The position numbers were made by a program, and so were the translations under genes. Below, piece by piece: positions 21,868 to 32,759 of a DNA stretch of 64,000 bases. The stretch covers positions 168,800,333 through 168,864,332 of the forward strand of contig OZ024743.1 in the NCBI GenBank assembly GCA_964016885.1, in the 5' to 3' direction. How positions within the stretch are numbered: position 1 is the first letter of the stretch; every line of letters starts with the position of its first letter. The notes under the pieces are model-generated. The model was not told the origin of the DNA. It ran no database searches and worked only from the letters and a program-made list of their open reading frames with translations. Source of the DNA: Eledone cirrhosa. Its lineage: Eukaryota; Mollusca; Cephalopoda; Octopoda; Eledonidae.

Positions 21868-21899
<32 letters not shown>

Positions 21900-21925
21900 G
21901 AGATAGATAGAGAGAGAGAGAGAGA
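21791..21925. repeat. CT, CATA and GA microsatellites
   Basis: CT run at 21793-21833, about 14 CATA units (21836-21897), then GATA/GAGA to 21925. Confidence 0.95.
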
Positions 21926-22850
21926 GACTTAAACAGTAGCAAGCTGCACGTATGGCTTTCGTTGTTTTACCTTAAGGTGTGGTGTGCTAGTGAAGAAAGC
22001 CATGTCTTAAGCGGGTCGCATTAGTTCGTTGTACGTGATACAATACTTTGTTCTCAGTGACCCTTTTCATATATCCACCACCGCCAATATGTGTGCGTTC
22101 GTGCATATCTTCAGTATTGTTGGATCTTGGTAGTGTTGTTATTGTTGAGCCTCAAGTTAACTGATCTTGCAGATTCGGATCAAAGGAATTCCAACCATGA
22201 TCATCCCATTTTTTTCAGTCATTGCTTACATTATTTAATGAGTTCTTGCATACTTTTTATGACGTGTCTGTGTAATTTGAGCTACTGTTTCTAACAAGTC
22301 TAGCGACCATGTAGAGGTTGTTGTTGTTGTTGGTGGTGGTGGTGGTAGCGGCGGTGGTAGTAGTGGCGATCGTGATAGATGATAATGGGGGATGGAGGAA
22401 GAAGAAAATGATGGGGATGATAATGATGTGATGTATGAAGGCGGTAATGGTGATGTGTTGGAGGAGGGGGAGAGAGAGGAGGATTGAAATGGTAGGCGTG
22501 GAGATGAGGACAAATATTGCATGCACTAATATAGGGAGAGACTCCTGCTGGTTTCAGATGTAGCAGAAAGAGGGGAAAAGGTAGGATTATTTTAGAGGTT
22601 AAGCGATAGTAAAAATGGGGTGGGTTGACTAGAGAATGATAGGAAAGAAGGAAGGACCCTCTGATATATTGTTAGAGATTAGATCTTAATATAGGTTAAG
22701 GGATGAAGCGAATATATGCAGCGGCTTGTTAGAGCGAAAATAAGTAATTGAGAATGGGTGTGATGAATGTAGAAGGAAAAACGTTGAAGGAAGTGGGCGT
22801 GGTTAGTGTGAGAAAACCATTGATGGAGTGTTATTATGGACATAACATAA
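21926..22850. other. no gene; GGT-rich low complexity
   Basis: 22316-22500 is a GTTGTT/GGTGGT/GATGAT run whose minus frames are serine, proline and threonine homopolymers and not real proteins. The rest is unrecognised purine-rich sequence. Confidence 0.55.
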
Positions 22851-23028
22851 GCGGTGGATTGGCAGTATCGGTAGAGGGTCGGACGCTATGAGTTACGTCC
22901 CTTTACGCACTGAGTTCAAATCCCGCCGAGGTTAACTTTGCCTTTCATCCTTACAGGGTCGATAAAATAAAGTACCAGTAATGCACTGTGATAATTGCTG
23001 GCCTTGTGCCAAAAGAAGAAACAATTAT
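22851..23028 (+). mobile_element. octopus tRNA SINE, 10-bp TSD
   Basis: Full-length copy with a small deletion (GACGCTATGAGTTACG). Flanking repeats ATAACATAAG at 22842-22851 and 23033-23042. Confidence 0.95.
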
Positions 23029-23362
23029 GAAAATAACATAAGATTTGTTCGAACGTAAAAACTATCAGTCCAAGAGAGAGGACATTTATAAGTCGATCAT
23101 TAAAGTAGTATTAGGACTGGTATAGATAAAATATTGTAAATTATATTGTACAATATGTTTGAGTACATTGAGATTACGAAAAGAATCACCAACAGAACTT
23201 CATAGCTGCTTTACAACTTCCCTTGCTTCCTGTTTTTCTTCTTTTTTTAATGCTTATTTTACCTCCAGTTGGCCTTCCCTATTTAAATTTTCATTTTATT
23301 TTAATTTCTTTAAGAAGTACCAGATATTAGCTCCCTGCCGACATTTAAATTTATTTAATAAA
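23029..23362. other. no gene seen
   Basis: AT-rich spacer between two SINEs. The open frame 23159-23365 has only FFSFFNAYF-type low complexity. Confidence 0.5.
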
Positions 23363-23378
23363 TAAATAATTAAATAAT

Positions 23379-23564
23379 TGTTTCTACGTTAGGCACAAGG
23401 CCAGCAATTTCCCAGTGTATTACTGGTACTTTATTTTATCGACCCCGTAAGGATGAAAGGCAAATTTAACCTCGGCGGGATTTGAACTCAGAATGGCAAG
23501 GGCCGTAACTCTATGCGTCAAAGCATGGCATCCGACACTCTACCAATACTGCCAATCCACCGCC
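23379..23564 (-). mobile_element. octopus tRNA SINE, 16-bp TSD
   Basis: Full-length minus copy. Perfect TSD TAAATAATTAAATAAT at 23363-23378 and 23571-23586. Confidence 0.95.
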
Positions 23565-23586
23565 TATATATAAATAATTAAATAAT

Positions 23587-24880
23587 ATAGGTTGTCTACA
23601 GAAGGGAAAGAAATATACAATGTTAAACAATCCGAAGAATCTAGAGATTGTCTGCGTCAGTCCTATCAGAAATATTAGAACGTTGCGCACCTCACTACAT
23701 CCCATCTAATATCGTATTATATTGCCTGCAGAGGAGACAAGTATTTTAATTAGCTTGATTAAGACTTTACTATACAAAAGAAAATATCAATAAATGTGTT
23801 AGAAAATTGGATTTGCCACAGTGATGTTGTGAATTCGATTCCCTGACCGGGTGATGTGTTATGTCCTTCAGTATGACACTTTATATCATGTTACTATTTC
23901 CGCCAGGTGTTGCAACCGGTAGATAGTATCAGCAATGAAAAGACCAATGGAAACATTGTTTCTTTGTTCCGATTTGCCGAGTTCCACCCCAATCGGTAAG
24001 TGAATGAGGTCTGGGATCTTGTCGATTGTTTAAAAAAGAAATGGCTTCGATATTTTAAATTCCAAATATAATATAAATATTTACAGTTTAATTTACAAAT
24101 TGCTTAATTAATGGGTTTGTTGTTGTTTTTTACTTGTTTGTTCGACTTTCATTGATTCCTGCGATAAGTGTTCCGGTTGTCAGAGCAACAGAATAACATG
24201 CTCTTGAAATTAATGTGTAATTAGCTGAGCATACACGTGTACTATTAACATAATTCACAGGGTGATTCAGCACGACACTGACTCTTTACCATTTGGAGAA
24301 GCTGTGTTCATTGTTGTAAACTATATGTAAGAGAAGCAACAGAAACAGAAGACGATAAAGTCGAAAACAAATAGGAATAAAATGAAAAAGTAAAATAGAA
24401 GAGAAGACGAAACATTCATATAAAACAAATTTAAATATATATATGACTATAAATATAAAAGTATCTTAATAGGAATGAATAAGGGGATACATAAAAGTTT
24501 AGCCCACGCTGTTTATATAAATCAGGAGACCCAAGCATTTCCCGTATGCAGTGTGTACAAATCATTGAACACTGTATGCAAGGAAACAAAAACAAACTAG
24601 GTTTAACTGTGTTATTTGTAATCATTAAGGTGCTGTATTGTATAAAAGAATGTCGTGTGTCCCTGGTGCCCTAGTTGCAAATAAAGGAAGGATTATTGCT
24701 TTTATATATTTTAAAGGTTAATGCGTTGATGAAAAAATATGGAATGACCCTCCACCGGTTTCGACGTTGAAAGTGCTAGTTGTTCGATCAACAGCATGGT
24801 CTGCTACTGAAATGAACATGTATATGGCTGGGCACCCCACAGACACATATACACTTAACGAGTATTTTTATGTCCCTGTG
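23587..24880. other. no gene seen
   Basis: AT-rich sequence without recognisable coding. CGTCGAAACCGGTGG (minus strand, about 24750) resembles a hammerhead 3' half, but no core lies upstream. Confidence 0.5.
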
Positions 24881-25004
24881 CATATATGCATACATACATA
24901 CATACAAACATACATATATATATATATACAATATATTAATATTTATAAAACCATATTTATTTTATTATATATATTTCAAGGGCAACCAAGGCACATTATG
25001 GTGC

Positions 25005-25041
<37 letters not shown>
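24881..25041. repeat. CATA and TA microsatellites
   Basis: CATA units at 24888-24915, then TA at 25008-25041 directly against the PLE copy 1 3' region. Confidence 0.9.
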
Positions 25042-25047
<6 letters not shown>

Positions 25048-25087
25048 TACAAATATTAATAAAATAGATGTTCTTTTGATCAATTAA

Positions 25088-25140
25088 ATTTTATTATACA
25101 TATTTCAGAGGTACAAGAGTACGTCCTCATCAGACAAAAT
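25088..25140 (-). ncRNA. hammerhead ribozyme, type I, in PLE copy 1
   Basis: Minus strand: stem I AUUUUGU (25140-25134); core CUGAUGA (25133-25127); stem II of eight positions with one C-C mismatch and loop UCUU (25126-25107); GAA (25106-25104); stem III AUAUGUAU (25103-25096), self-complementary with a G-U; A17 (25095); stem I AUAAAAU (25094-25088), seven pairs with one G-U. All conserved core residues are present. Predicted cleavage follows AUA. It lies 3' of the PLE endonuclease on the same strand. Confidence 0.8.
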
Positions 25141-25832
25141 ATAATGATACATGACATACCCTGAGATGTTAACTGGTTAAGATTTTATGAAGGTAGTGAT
25201 TAACCTATGAGAAAACTCAACATTTATACCCTAATAATGAGAAAATGCGAAAACGTAATAGATTCAATAGAGAAGGTATGAGTAAGGAAAACGTTGCTTT
25301 AATGTAACAGTTATAGAGATTTTAAAATGTGGGATCCTACAAATTAGGATTATAGAGGAAGACGTCTCAGGAAATATAATTTTATTACAGTTTATGAAGG
25401 CAACTGATAGATAATTAAAGAGAGGGAGAGATAAAGGGGAGTAATTTACGCAAACAATTTTTTTTTTTTTTTCCCATATGAACTTAGCGGTTAAGTTTCA
25501 AAATATTTAATTTATGTTATTTTAGAGTGAAGAATCAAAATTTTAAGTTTTTAAAAGTTGATGGTTATTTATATTAATTATATAAAATTTTATAATTTTT
25601 TAAAATTCTGAATTTTATGAAAACAAAATTAAAGGATCTACTAGGCCCGCGAAAGAAAAATATACACTGTTGAATATTCTCTTAAATGTAATCTTTAACA
25701 AACATTACATATAACAGTGTCAACATTTTCGGTACGTAAAATTTCTGAAGTACATACTGTTACAAATATCGAAGAATATATTGTCAAGTAGATACATTGT
25801 CTAAAGTACAATGATTAACGCAGAGTTTTCAG

Positions 25833-25895
<63 letters not shown>

Positions 25896-26570
25896 CATTT
25901 ATCGTAATAAATTAATATTTATTATATTATATTAAATCACTATATTAGTGCTACCTTTATGGGAAGAATGAAATCTAAATAATGATTATGTTATTGTACA
26001 ATATATTTATATTTGCACAAACTATATATAGCGTTATACCGAAACAATAATTATGATTAAGTTATTATACATTATAAATATAGATGCAAAAAAACCAAAT
26101 GCAGAGATATACGTAACTAATAATATGATTATGTTATTATACAATATATACATATTTGCAAATAATTAGGTATAGAGAGATATACTAAGTATTAATGAGA
26201 CAGTATACTTTTGGTAAATGATAACGATTATAATCTTAGGTAATAGATTCAAACATGCATAAGTTAAATACATACATATATATAAAAGAGTGTAAACGCA
26301 TGAATGATTCACAGTTCAAAATAAGGTCCGTAAAAATTTACAGGTAGGATATTTGAACTATATTTAAAACATAGATAGAAAAATAAAGATAGAGAAATAA
26401 TGGTATGGATCAAAGTTAATAATATTATGTTATGTATATCAACGTGTCAGCATGTTATTAAACAAGTGCCATTCATTCAAACGTTATTTCCTTTATAGAT
26501 AGTTATAAGATAAAGCAATATTAAAGGCCATTAAGATTTTCAACGTCTAAAAACCAAGTTTGGTTGGTTA

Positions 26571-27194
26571 CTATTTTTTCCTGGTCTTATGTGAGGCTTG
26601 GAATGTAGACAAGGCTTTATGAAGGCAGTTAGAGAATAATTCACTTTTTTTGTTAATTAAGGTCTCATAATTATTAATAATCAAAAGGATCTCCATTGTA
26701 CAAAGCGCGCAGTTACTTGATATACTTGAGTTGCGGTAAACTCCACTATTCCGAAGTTTCGTCCAAAAAATGGAGTATTTTAAATTCTTCTCTTTTAATG
26801 ACCATATAAGCTGTGATAAAGAAGTGGATGATTTCCTCTTGGAGTTCGAAAATAAGCATTTATGATTCGCAAATCTGGCTTTAAATGTAGAAGTCGATCC
26901 TAAGTAGTTGTATGTGTTGTAATCAGTTTTAACGGTGCATTTATACACCAAATTACTATCCAAACAATAATTTTGCAGAGGGCAATCAATTTTATTTCTA
27001 CAATTACATTTTGGTTTATTATCATTTATGTTAACACTATTATTAAGATCATTATGCTGATTCTGCTTTAGAATGTTACTGTTTAATTTAGCAATGTTTT
27101 GGGCCATATTCATAGTTGTAAAATAAGACAATTTAATAGTGTGTCTATTAAAAATGGAATGGTATTTATGTTGAGTAGGGAAAGAGGTGTCCAA
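26571..27194 (-). CDS. PLE GIY-YIG endonuclease region, open
   Basis: A 207-codon open frame, the C-terminal part of a PLE polyprotein. Motifs: HKYHSIFNRHTIKLSYFTTM, the cysteine knuckle CNCRNKIDCPLQNYCLDSN, VYKCTVKT, then the GIY-YIG core YNYLGSTSTFKARFANHKC, TSLSQLIWSLKEKNLKYSI and CALCTMEILLIINN. The arginine in FKARF fits the conserved active-site arginine. PLE GIY-YIG nucleases nick target DNA to prime reverse transcription. The start is not the true protein start; the upstream part lies in another frame and runs toward RT. Confidence 0.8.
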   Translation of the reverse strand: MDTSFPTQHKYHSIFNRHTIKLSYFTTMNMAQNIAKLNSNILKQNQHNDLNNSVNINDNKPKCNCRNKIDCPLQNYCLDSNLVYKCTVKTDYNTYNYLGSTSTFKARFANHKCLFSNSKRKSSTSLSQLIWSLKEKNLKYSIFWTKLRNSGVYRNSSISSNCALCTMEILLIINNYETLINKKSELFSNCLHKALSTFQASHKTRKK

Positions 27195-27352
27195 AGCATT
27201 AAAGAATCATTTTGCAATTGGTGTTCTAACTGCTACCGAAGCAGGGGGAGGGGGAAAACCATATGACTGATTTAGATCTAGTTCTTTTCCTCAATTTGTT
27301 TGGCGTATGGGTGTTTGAATTATAATTATTAGAGTTTCGTTTATATATGCCA

Positions 27353-28366
27353 TTATTTTTTATCAGGATTAAAACTTGGATTATTATTATCTACATATTC
27401 TATATTATTCTCATATCCTGCTCTTTTTAACGCTTTATTGTAGTATGCTGCATTATCATCACATATTGCTTTATTGGCTGATATTCTATTAATGCGTTTT
27501 TGTACACTATTTACTATAGCTTTTTTTTTTACAGATTTAGGGTGATTGGAATGGTTACTAACATAGTTTAAGTTTTCATTGGGCTTATGAAAAGGGTAAT
27601 AAAAGCCAGAGTTTAAGTTAAACGTAACGTCTAGGAAATTCACTATTTTGGTACCATTTTCTACTTATAACTTAAGGTCATACATTTTAAAGAATTCTAT
27701 TATACTTTTCTTTACTCTATTTAGTTCAATATTGTTGTGTTTGACCACCGTAAATAAATGTCGTCCTTATATAAACCACCGGTAATCTCCGGCAGTTTTC
27801 TATTTATCATATTTAATATGAAAATTCCCAGAAGATCTGTGATTTGCGCAGAATCAGATGCCCCCATAGTAATATCAACATTTCTATTTCTATCTGAGCG
27901 AGTCCAATACTCATTGTTGAAGTTAATAAGAGTTCTTCTGGCTGTTAGTATGATATCAATTTCATCAGAGGTTATATCAGTATGTTTATAAGCGTAAGAT
28001 AGAGCCTTATTTAGTAGGTTAGGTGTTATGGAAGAATAGTAGTTTGTGATGTCCATCTGGATGAATTTATGGTTTTTCTTATCATCTACATTCTTGTACC
28101 ATTCTATGACTTCGTTTGTATCTTTCCAATTTAAGAGCGGGTAAGATTCAATCGATGATGTTTTTACTGATTACTCCAATATCCGATTTGGATGGAGCAA
28201 TCAATCTAACTGGCATATCTTCCTCGAAGTTTCTTTTGTGATCCTTTAAGTTAATCCACAGCTGCCTAGGTATAAATGGCTCGGTTCTTCCTTCTATTCC
28301 TAAATTGGTAATTAATTTATAGGCATCCTCGTTAATTTCTGTAATATATATATATATATATATCAA
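27353..28366 (-). pseudogene. PLE reverse transcriptase, broken
   Basis: Minus strand in three frames. 28366-28148: TEINEDAYKLITNLGIEGRT, EPFIPRQLWINLKDHKRNFE and RLIAPSKSDIGVISKNI. 28056-27721: motif A MDITNYYSSITPNLL, motif B TMGASDSAQITDLLG and motif C GGLYKDDIYL. 27643-27353: NFLDVTFNLNSGFYYPFHKP, HPKSVKKKAIVNSVQKRI and YYNKALKRAGYENN (thumb and linker). Right after YKDD the protein continues in a neighbouring frame (LFTVVKHNNIEL), so an indel sits at the catalytic site. A stop precedes VENGTKIVNFL near 27664. TA repeats interrupt the 5' side. Confidence 0.85.
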
Positions 28367-28520
28367 GTAAGAATATTTTCGAAACAGCGAGTGGGTTTGA
28401 AATTATTAGAAATGTAAGCTATCGCCGTATTTTGACTAAAGGAATTAAAGAAATTATTTAGCCTGATAGTGGGGTTAAGAACCCTCGGAGAAATGGAAAA
28501 AGATGAGTATATATATATAT
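28367..28520 (-). repeat. segment between two TA runs, possible pseudo-LTR piece
   Basis: Lies between TA runs at 28340-28362 and 28508-28522. The minus frame (FSISPRVLNPTIRLNNFF) is not recognised. It may be displaced PLE leader sequence. Confidence 0.35.
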
Positions 28521-28524
28521 ATAG

Positions 28525-28605
28525 TGAAATAATATAACAAGGACGCTGGGTTACTCCTTCATTACGTTTATTGGTTGGTGACGCGCGTTTCGCCACTGAT
28601 CAGCT
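28525..28605 (-). repeat. inverted repeat, left arm, with ribozyme 3' half
   Basis: About 75 bp, inverted copy at 29645-29730 (both contain GTTTATTGGTTGGTGACGCG and AATAANATAACAAGGACG). Minus strand reads GGCGAAACGCGCGTCACC: GAA, then a self-complementary ACGCGCGU and C, exactly like the 3' half of a hammerhead. No matching CUGANGA was found nearby. Confidence 0.6.
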
Positions 28606-28689
28606 AAAGGTTCGATTTGTATCGATCTGACTCGACTCTGTAATCCGCGTCACACCCCTTGTAATGTTAATAGAAAATGAATAATATAC

Positions 28690-29580
28690 ATGCTGTATGA
28701 TAAAATCAGAAGTTCCTATGGTGGTCAGTAAAGTTTTGATTGGTGGATTAATTCATAGGGATGTGTTTGCCTGTAGTGTATGTAGGGGGGGGGGGGTGAT
28801 AACTTGGTGGTGTCGTTCGCAGGTTGAAGTGGGTGGCGGTGTGAGGGTGCTGGTTGTCGATAGACAGTTTGGCATGTAGATGTGGCTGATTTTTGTGTGT
28901 GGTATGGGTGTGGTATTGTTGTTTATGATAAGGATGAAAGGTTGCGGTGTTTATGGTAGGATGATATTTGTGGTAGTGGATTGTTAAAGGGGCTCCGTTC
29001 CATAAGGAGATATATATAACCACACGTAGCCTGTCAAATACATTATATACATACACATGTGTATATATATATAAGCAGTGGTCTGTTGTACAAATATACT
29101 TACACACAGACACACACACATCCGTTGTTTAGGAAGGGATGATAGGCGTGGTATGTGTCGGTGATGTTGATGGTGGCGGTAGTCTGATGATATGCTTGGT
29201 GGTGGTGGGGGTGATGGGGGTGACATGGTATTTACAGGATCGAATGTTACGATAGATTACAGATTAAAAAGTGACAGAGGAAACATGGAGGAAACAAAGG
29301 TACTGAAATGAGGGATGGTGGATGAATGACGATGTGTTTCGTAGTGGTGACATGATATTTGCAGGATCGGATATTACGATGTGTTACAAGTTAAAATCTG
29401 ACAGAGAAGACACAGAGAACACAATGCTATTAAGATGAGGGATGAATGGCGATGTGTTTGGTGGTGGGAGAAGGGGGGGGGTGATGGGGATGACATGATA
29501 TTTACAAGATCTGATCTTACAATGGGTTACATGTTAGAGAAGACAAAGGTACTAAGATGAGGGACGGTGTGGCAAAGCAA
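28690..29580. repeat. GGTG-rich minisatellite, three units of about 125 bp
   Basis: Units start GATGGGGGTGACATGGTATT (29214), GTAGTGGTGACATGATATTT (29341) and GATGGGGATGACATGATATT (29482), each followed by a GATCNGATNTTAC and GTTACANGTTA block and AAGATGAGGGA. Poly-G runs at 28786 and 29473. Minus frames are histidine, proline and threonine rich and not genes. Confidence 0.65.
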
Positions 29581-29644
29581 AGGTGGTTTTCCCTGTGTTG
29601 AGTCAGGGTTAATGGCTGGCTTCGGCCGAATGTTTGTGGTCATC

Positions 29645-29730
29645 CTGAAACGCGCGTCACCAACCAATAAACATAACAAAGGAGTAACCAATCGTCCTTG
29701 TTATCTTATTTCACTAAAATATACTCTGTC
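29645..29730 (+). repeat. inverted repeat, right arm, with ribozyme 3' half
   Basis: Inverted partner of 28525-28605. Plus strand reads CCTGAAACGCGCGTCACCAA, again GAA plus a palindromic ACGCGCGU plus C. Confidence 0.6.
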
Positions 29731-29838
29731 TAGCTGTACACCTCGACACTGAAGTGAACCTAAACATCGAGCCCTCACCCAGATGAACCTACAGTAACTC
29801 CAAGTTACACGCCCTGGATACATATATATATATAAAAT

Positions 29839-29865
29839 AATTGTTTCTACTTTTGGTACAAGGCT
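29839..29865 (-). mobile_element. octopus SINE 3'-end scrap
   Basis: AATTGTTTCTACTTTTGG and TACAAGGC, the last bases of the SINE only. Confidence 0.6.
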
Positions 29866-29921
29866 ATAGATGTGAACCTAAACACCTTGGTGAACCTACA
29901 GTAACTTTACGTTACACTCCC

Positions 29922-29932
<11 letters not shown>

Positions 29933-29975
<43 letters not shown>
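29933..29975. repeat. TA microsatellite
   Basis: Pure TA run directly before the 591-bp tandem array. Confidence 0.95.
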
Positions 29976-29979
<4 letters not shown>

Positions 29980-30210
29980 GAAACACACAGATACATGCGG
30001 ACACACACATATATACATGAATGCATCCGCACCCAACTGTGAGTTAAGGGTGCCAACTTCACCGATGTTGCTCAATGAATGACTGGGACAGACCAATTCA
30101 GTTTGAACCAGACTGAACCAGTATCAGAGTTAAAAATACATTATGAAGAGAGAAGAAACATTTAGATATAATTAGTAATAAAATGTATCATACCTAAACT
30201 GTTCCTAAAT

Positions 30211-30298
30211 TCCTCGACTACGTAGTTTCGTGGCATAAACAAAAACAATATATCAAAGATATAGAGTCCTTGCGAGGTCTGCCGACTTATCAAGAGGA
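30211..30298 (-). ncRNA. hammerhead ribozyme, U3-A8 variant, unit 1
   Basis: Minus strand: stem I UCCUC (30298-30294); core UUGAUAA (30293-30287); stem II GUCGGCA with UGCCAC (one C-C mismatch or bulge), loop about 40 nt; GAA (30229-30227); stem III ACUACGUAGU (30226-30217), a perfect palindrome; C17 (30216); stem I GAGGA (30215-30211), five perfect pairs. As at 19.6 kb, C3 is U and G8 is A. Confidence 0.75.
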
Positions 30299-30801
30299 TA
30301 CCTCATTTTACTAGTCCCAAGAACGCGTCTACACGACGTGAGAAAGAATCCCAAAAGGCGGAGGGGGAGATAGTCACGCGATATAACGGTCGAGAAACAG
30401 AGCTAAGCCTCTTATAACCACGAAGAAAATACCACGGAGGCGGAGGGGGTATTCATATCGAGGCCGTAGAAGAGGTAGTGAAGAAGGCGAGAAGTATGAG
30501 TAATGGAAGCTTTCCAGTTGTCCCCACGCCTCAAAGATTGCTCGACCAGAGGGAGTTATTAATATATTTAGAAACACACAGATACATGCGGACACACACA
30601 TATATACATGAATGCATCCGCACCCAACTGTGAGTTAAGGGTGCCAACTTCACCGATGTTGCTCAATGAATGACTGGGACAGACCAATTCAGTTTGAACC
30701 AGACTGAACCAGTATCAGAGTTAAAAATACATTATGAAGAGAGAAGAAACATTTAGATATAATTAGTAATAAAATGTATCATACCTAAACTGTTCCTAAA
30801 T

Positions 30802-30889
30802 TCCTCGACTACGTAGTTTCGTGGCATAAACAAAAACAATATATCAAAGATATAGAGTCCTTGCGAGGTCTGCCGACTTATCAAGAGGA
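30802..30889 (-). ncRNA. hammerhead ribozyme, U3-A8 variant, unit 2
   Basis: Same structure as 30211-30298, exactly 591 bp downstream. A transcript across both units would be cut twice to release a 591-nt monomer. Confidence 0.75.
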
Positions 30890-31216
30890 TACCTCATTTT
30901 ACTAGTCCCAAGAACGCGTCTACACGACGTGAGAAAGAATCCCAAAAGGCGGAGGGGGAGATAGTCACGCGATATAACGGTCGAGAAACAGAGCTAAGCC
31001 TCTTATAACCACGAAGAAAATACCACGGAGGCGGAGGGGGTATTCATATCGAGGCCGTAGAAGAGGTAGTGAAGAAGGCGAGAAGTATGAGTAATGGAAG
31101 CTTTCCAGTTGTCCCCACGCCTCAAAGATTGCTCGACCAGAGGGAGTTATTAATATATTTAGAAACACACAGATACATGCGGACACACACATATATACAT
31201 GAATGCATCCGCACCC

Positions 31217-31220
<4 letters not shown>

Positions 31221-31289
<69 letters not shown>
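31221..31289. repeat. TA microsatellite
   Basis: Pure TA run at the right edge of the tandem array. Confidence 0.95.
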
Positions 31290-31292
<3 letters not shown>

Positions 31293-31462
31293 ATCGGAGA
31301 AAGCTAATAGGGATACTCCGGCCAAATCCCAACTCACTCAACAAACATTAGGAAATAGCTGAGTATATTCCTAATTAAACGTTCGGGGTGCTAACTAATT
31401 GTATTGTGTGGAAAATTGGCTGTATCATTTCATATGAGATATATCACTTCCCAGACGACTCG

Positions 31463-31469
<7 letters not shown>

Positions 31470-31528
<59 letters not shown>
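31470..31528. repeat. TA microsatellite
   Basis: Pure TA run against the 3' end of the GC-rich PLE. Confidence 0.95.
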
Positions 31529-31531
<3 letters not shown>

Positions 31532-31576
31532 TAAAAAACAAAAAACGAAGAATGCAGTACAAACAGTGTTGAGTAC

Positions 31577-31604
31577 GACGTTTTGGGCATAAGCCCTTCA
31601 TCAG
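31577..31604 (-). ncRNA. hammerhead-like motif with G12 changed to A
   Basis: Minus strand: CUGAUGA (31604-31598), stem II AGGGC-UUAU-GCCC, then AAAACGUC. The related motif I remember as widespread reads GCCCGAAACGUC at this point; here the G of GAA is A. G12 is the general base of the hammerhead, so this copy should be inactive. Flanking stem I pairs poorly. Confidence 0.45.
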
Positions 31605-32071
31605 GAGAAAAGTGGGAAAGAAAAGAGTTCTCAGGATGTGAGAGGTAGTGGTGGAAAGACATTAAAAGGGGGAAAAATTAAAAGGAAGGAAAAAAATTAA
31701 AATGAAATGAAATGAAAACAAGTGGTGAAAGGGAGTGAGGCTTGTAGAGGAGGGGGGGGGGGCTCCGAGTGAGGAGGGCGGAAAATGGTATGACTGTATG
31801 TGTGTAGGTGTACGTGTGTGCGTGTATGTGAGAGTTTGGGGAAGAACGAGGTTCTATGTTCGGGTAATAGGAAAACCCGTGTGTATATGGGGTGGGGGTG
31901 TAAGTCAGTGTGTGTGTGCGTGTGGATGGAGAGTGGTCGGAGGAGTGAGGGAGAGGGCTCGTACGGAGTCCGGAGGCCGAGTAGGTGTATGTGAGGATAC
32001 GCACGAGTGTGCGTTTGTGTGGTGTGGATACGTGGGAATGTATGGTTGCGTGTGTGCGAAAGTAGTGTAAG

Positions 32072-32113
<42 letters not shown>

Positions 32114-32759
32114 CCTGAATGTTTTCCCGGTGAGTGTATGGCAAGATGGTGAAAAAATCCGTGTATAAATGGGTGGATGTCTAGAGCGTGTTACCAGTGC
32201 TGTAGGATCCGTGGAAGGGTGCGGAGTAAGTAGAAAGTGGTGGGTCGCGCGCCCAACAGGAAGTGGTCCAGAAGGTCAAGGCAGGTGGTGGAGAAGGCAG
32301 GGTGAAGGATGTGAGAGAGAGGAGATAGCAGTTAAGAGGATGACAGACAGGCGAGTGGTAGTTGGCAGGGGTGGTCTGTGTGTTAGTGTGAAATGTGTGT
32401 ATGTGTGTGCGGAGGTGCGGTGGACAGGAGAGGAGGTGGGTTAGTGTGAAAAGTTGAGGGAGAGGGTGGCGGTGTGTGTAGGGGTTGTGTGTATATTAGT
32501 GGAAGTGTTAGTAGGATGTGTGTGTATGTAGAGGGGGTGTTCGTAGTATGGGGTAGAGAGAGGTGCTGGGTACAGTATATGTGTGTGCGTGTTTGAGTAT
32601 GAGTGCGTGTGTGTGTGTGGTAGGGTGGGTGTTAGTATTATTAGTTGTGGGGTGGACCAAGAGGGCGGGCGTGGATGGAAGTGGAGGGGACGGTGAATCT
32701 TGGGAGTGTTTTAGTGGTGTTAGTAGGGGGTGTGTGTAGGGGAGGAGGACGGTCGAAGG

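Larger units (their letters stand above)
25042..28366 (-). mobile_element. Penelope-like element copy 1
   Basis: Order on the minus strand: reverse transcriptase (28366-27353), GIY-YIG endonuclease (27194-26571), an AT-rich untranslated region of about 1.4 kb, then a hammerhead ribozyme (25140-25088) close to a TA array. This matches PLE architecture, in which RT precedes a C-terminal GIY-YIG nuclease and the pseudo-LTRs carry hammerheads. The 5' end stops at a TA run (28340-28362), so the upstream pseudo-LTR is missing or lies displaced at 28.4-28.6 kb. Confidence 0.85.
29976..31220 (-). repeat. tandem array of a 591-bp hammerhead-bearing unit (2.1 copies)
   Basis: Units 29976-30566 and 30567-31157 appear identical across all landmarks I compared, and a third partial copy runs 31158-31220 and stops at CACCCAACT against a TA array. 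Each full unit holds one hammerhead (30211-30298, 30802-30889). Each unit also has the block CTCGACCAGAGGGAGTT shared with the element at 19357-20016. There is no real coding; the repeated 75-codon minus frame is incidental. Head-to-tail units with one ribozyme per unit are what retrozymes and tandem PLE pseudo-LTRs look like. Perfect identity means recent amplification or an assembly duplication. Confidence 0.85.

Noticed and set aside
21836..21897. CATA array as a CRISPR-like repeat
   Set aside because: It is a simple tetranucleotide microsatellite without spacers. The genome is eukaryotic.
22235..22526. Minus frames rich in Ser, Pro and Thr as a secreted protein
   Set aside because: They translate a GGT/GTT/GAT low-complexity tract; overlapping frames look equally protein-like.
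24740..24800. CGAAACCGGUGG on the minus strand as a hammerhead 3' half
   Set aside because: The cleavage position would be G, which hammerheads do not accept, and no core or stem I partner was found.
28748..29226. His/Pro/Thr-rich minus frames
   Set aside because: Products of the GGTG minisatellite; no conserved motif.
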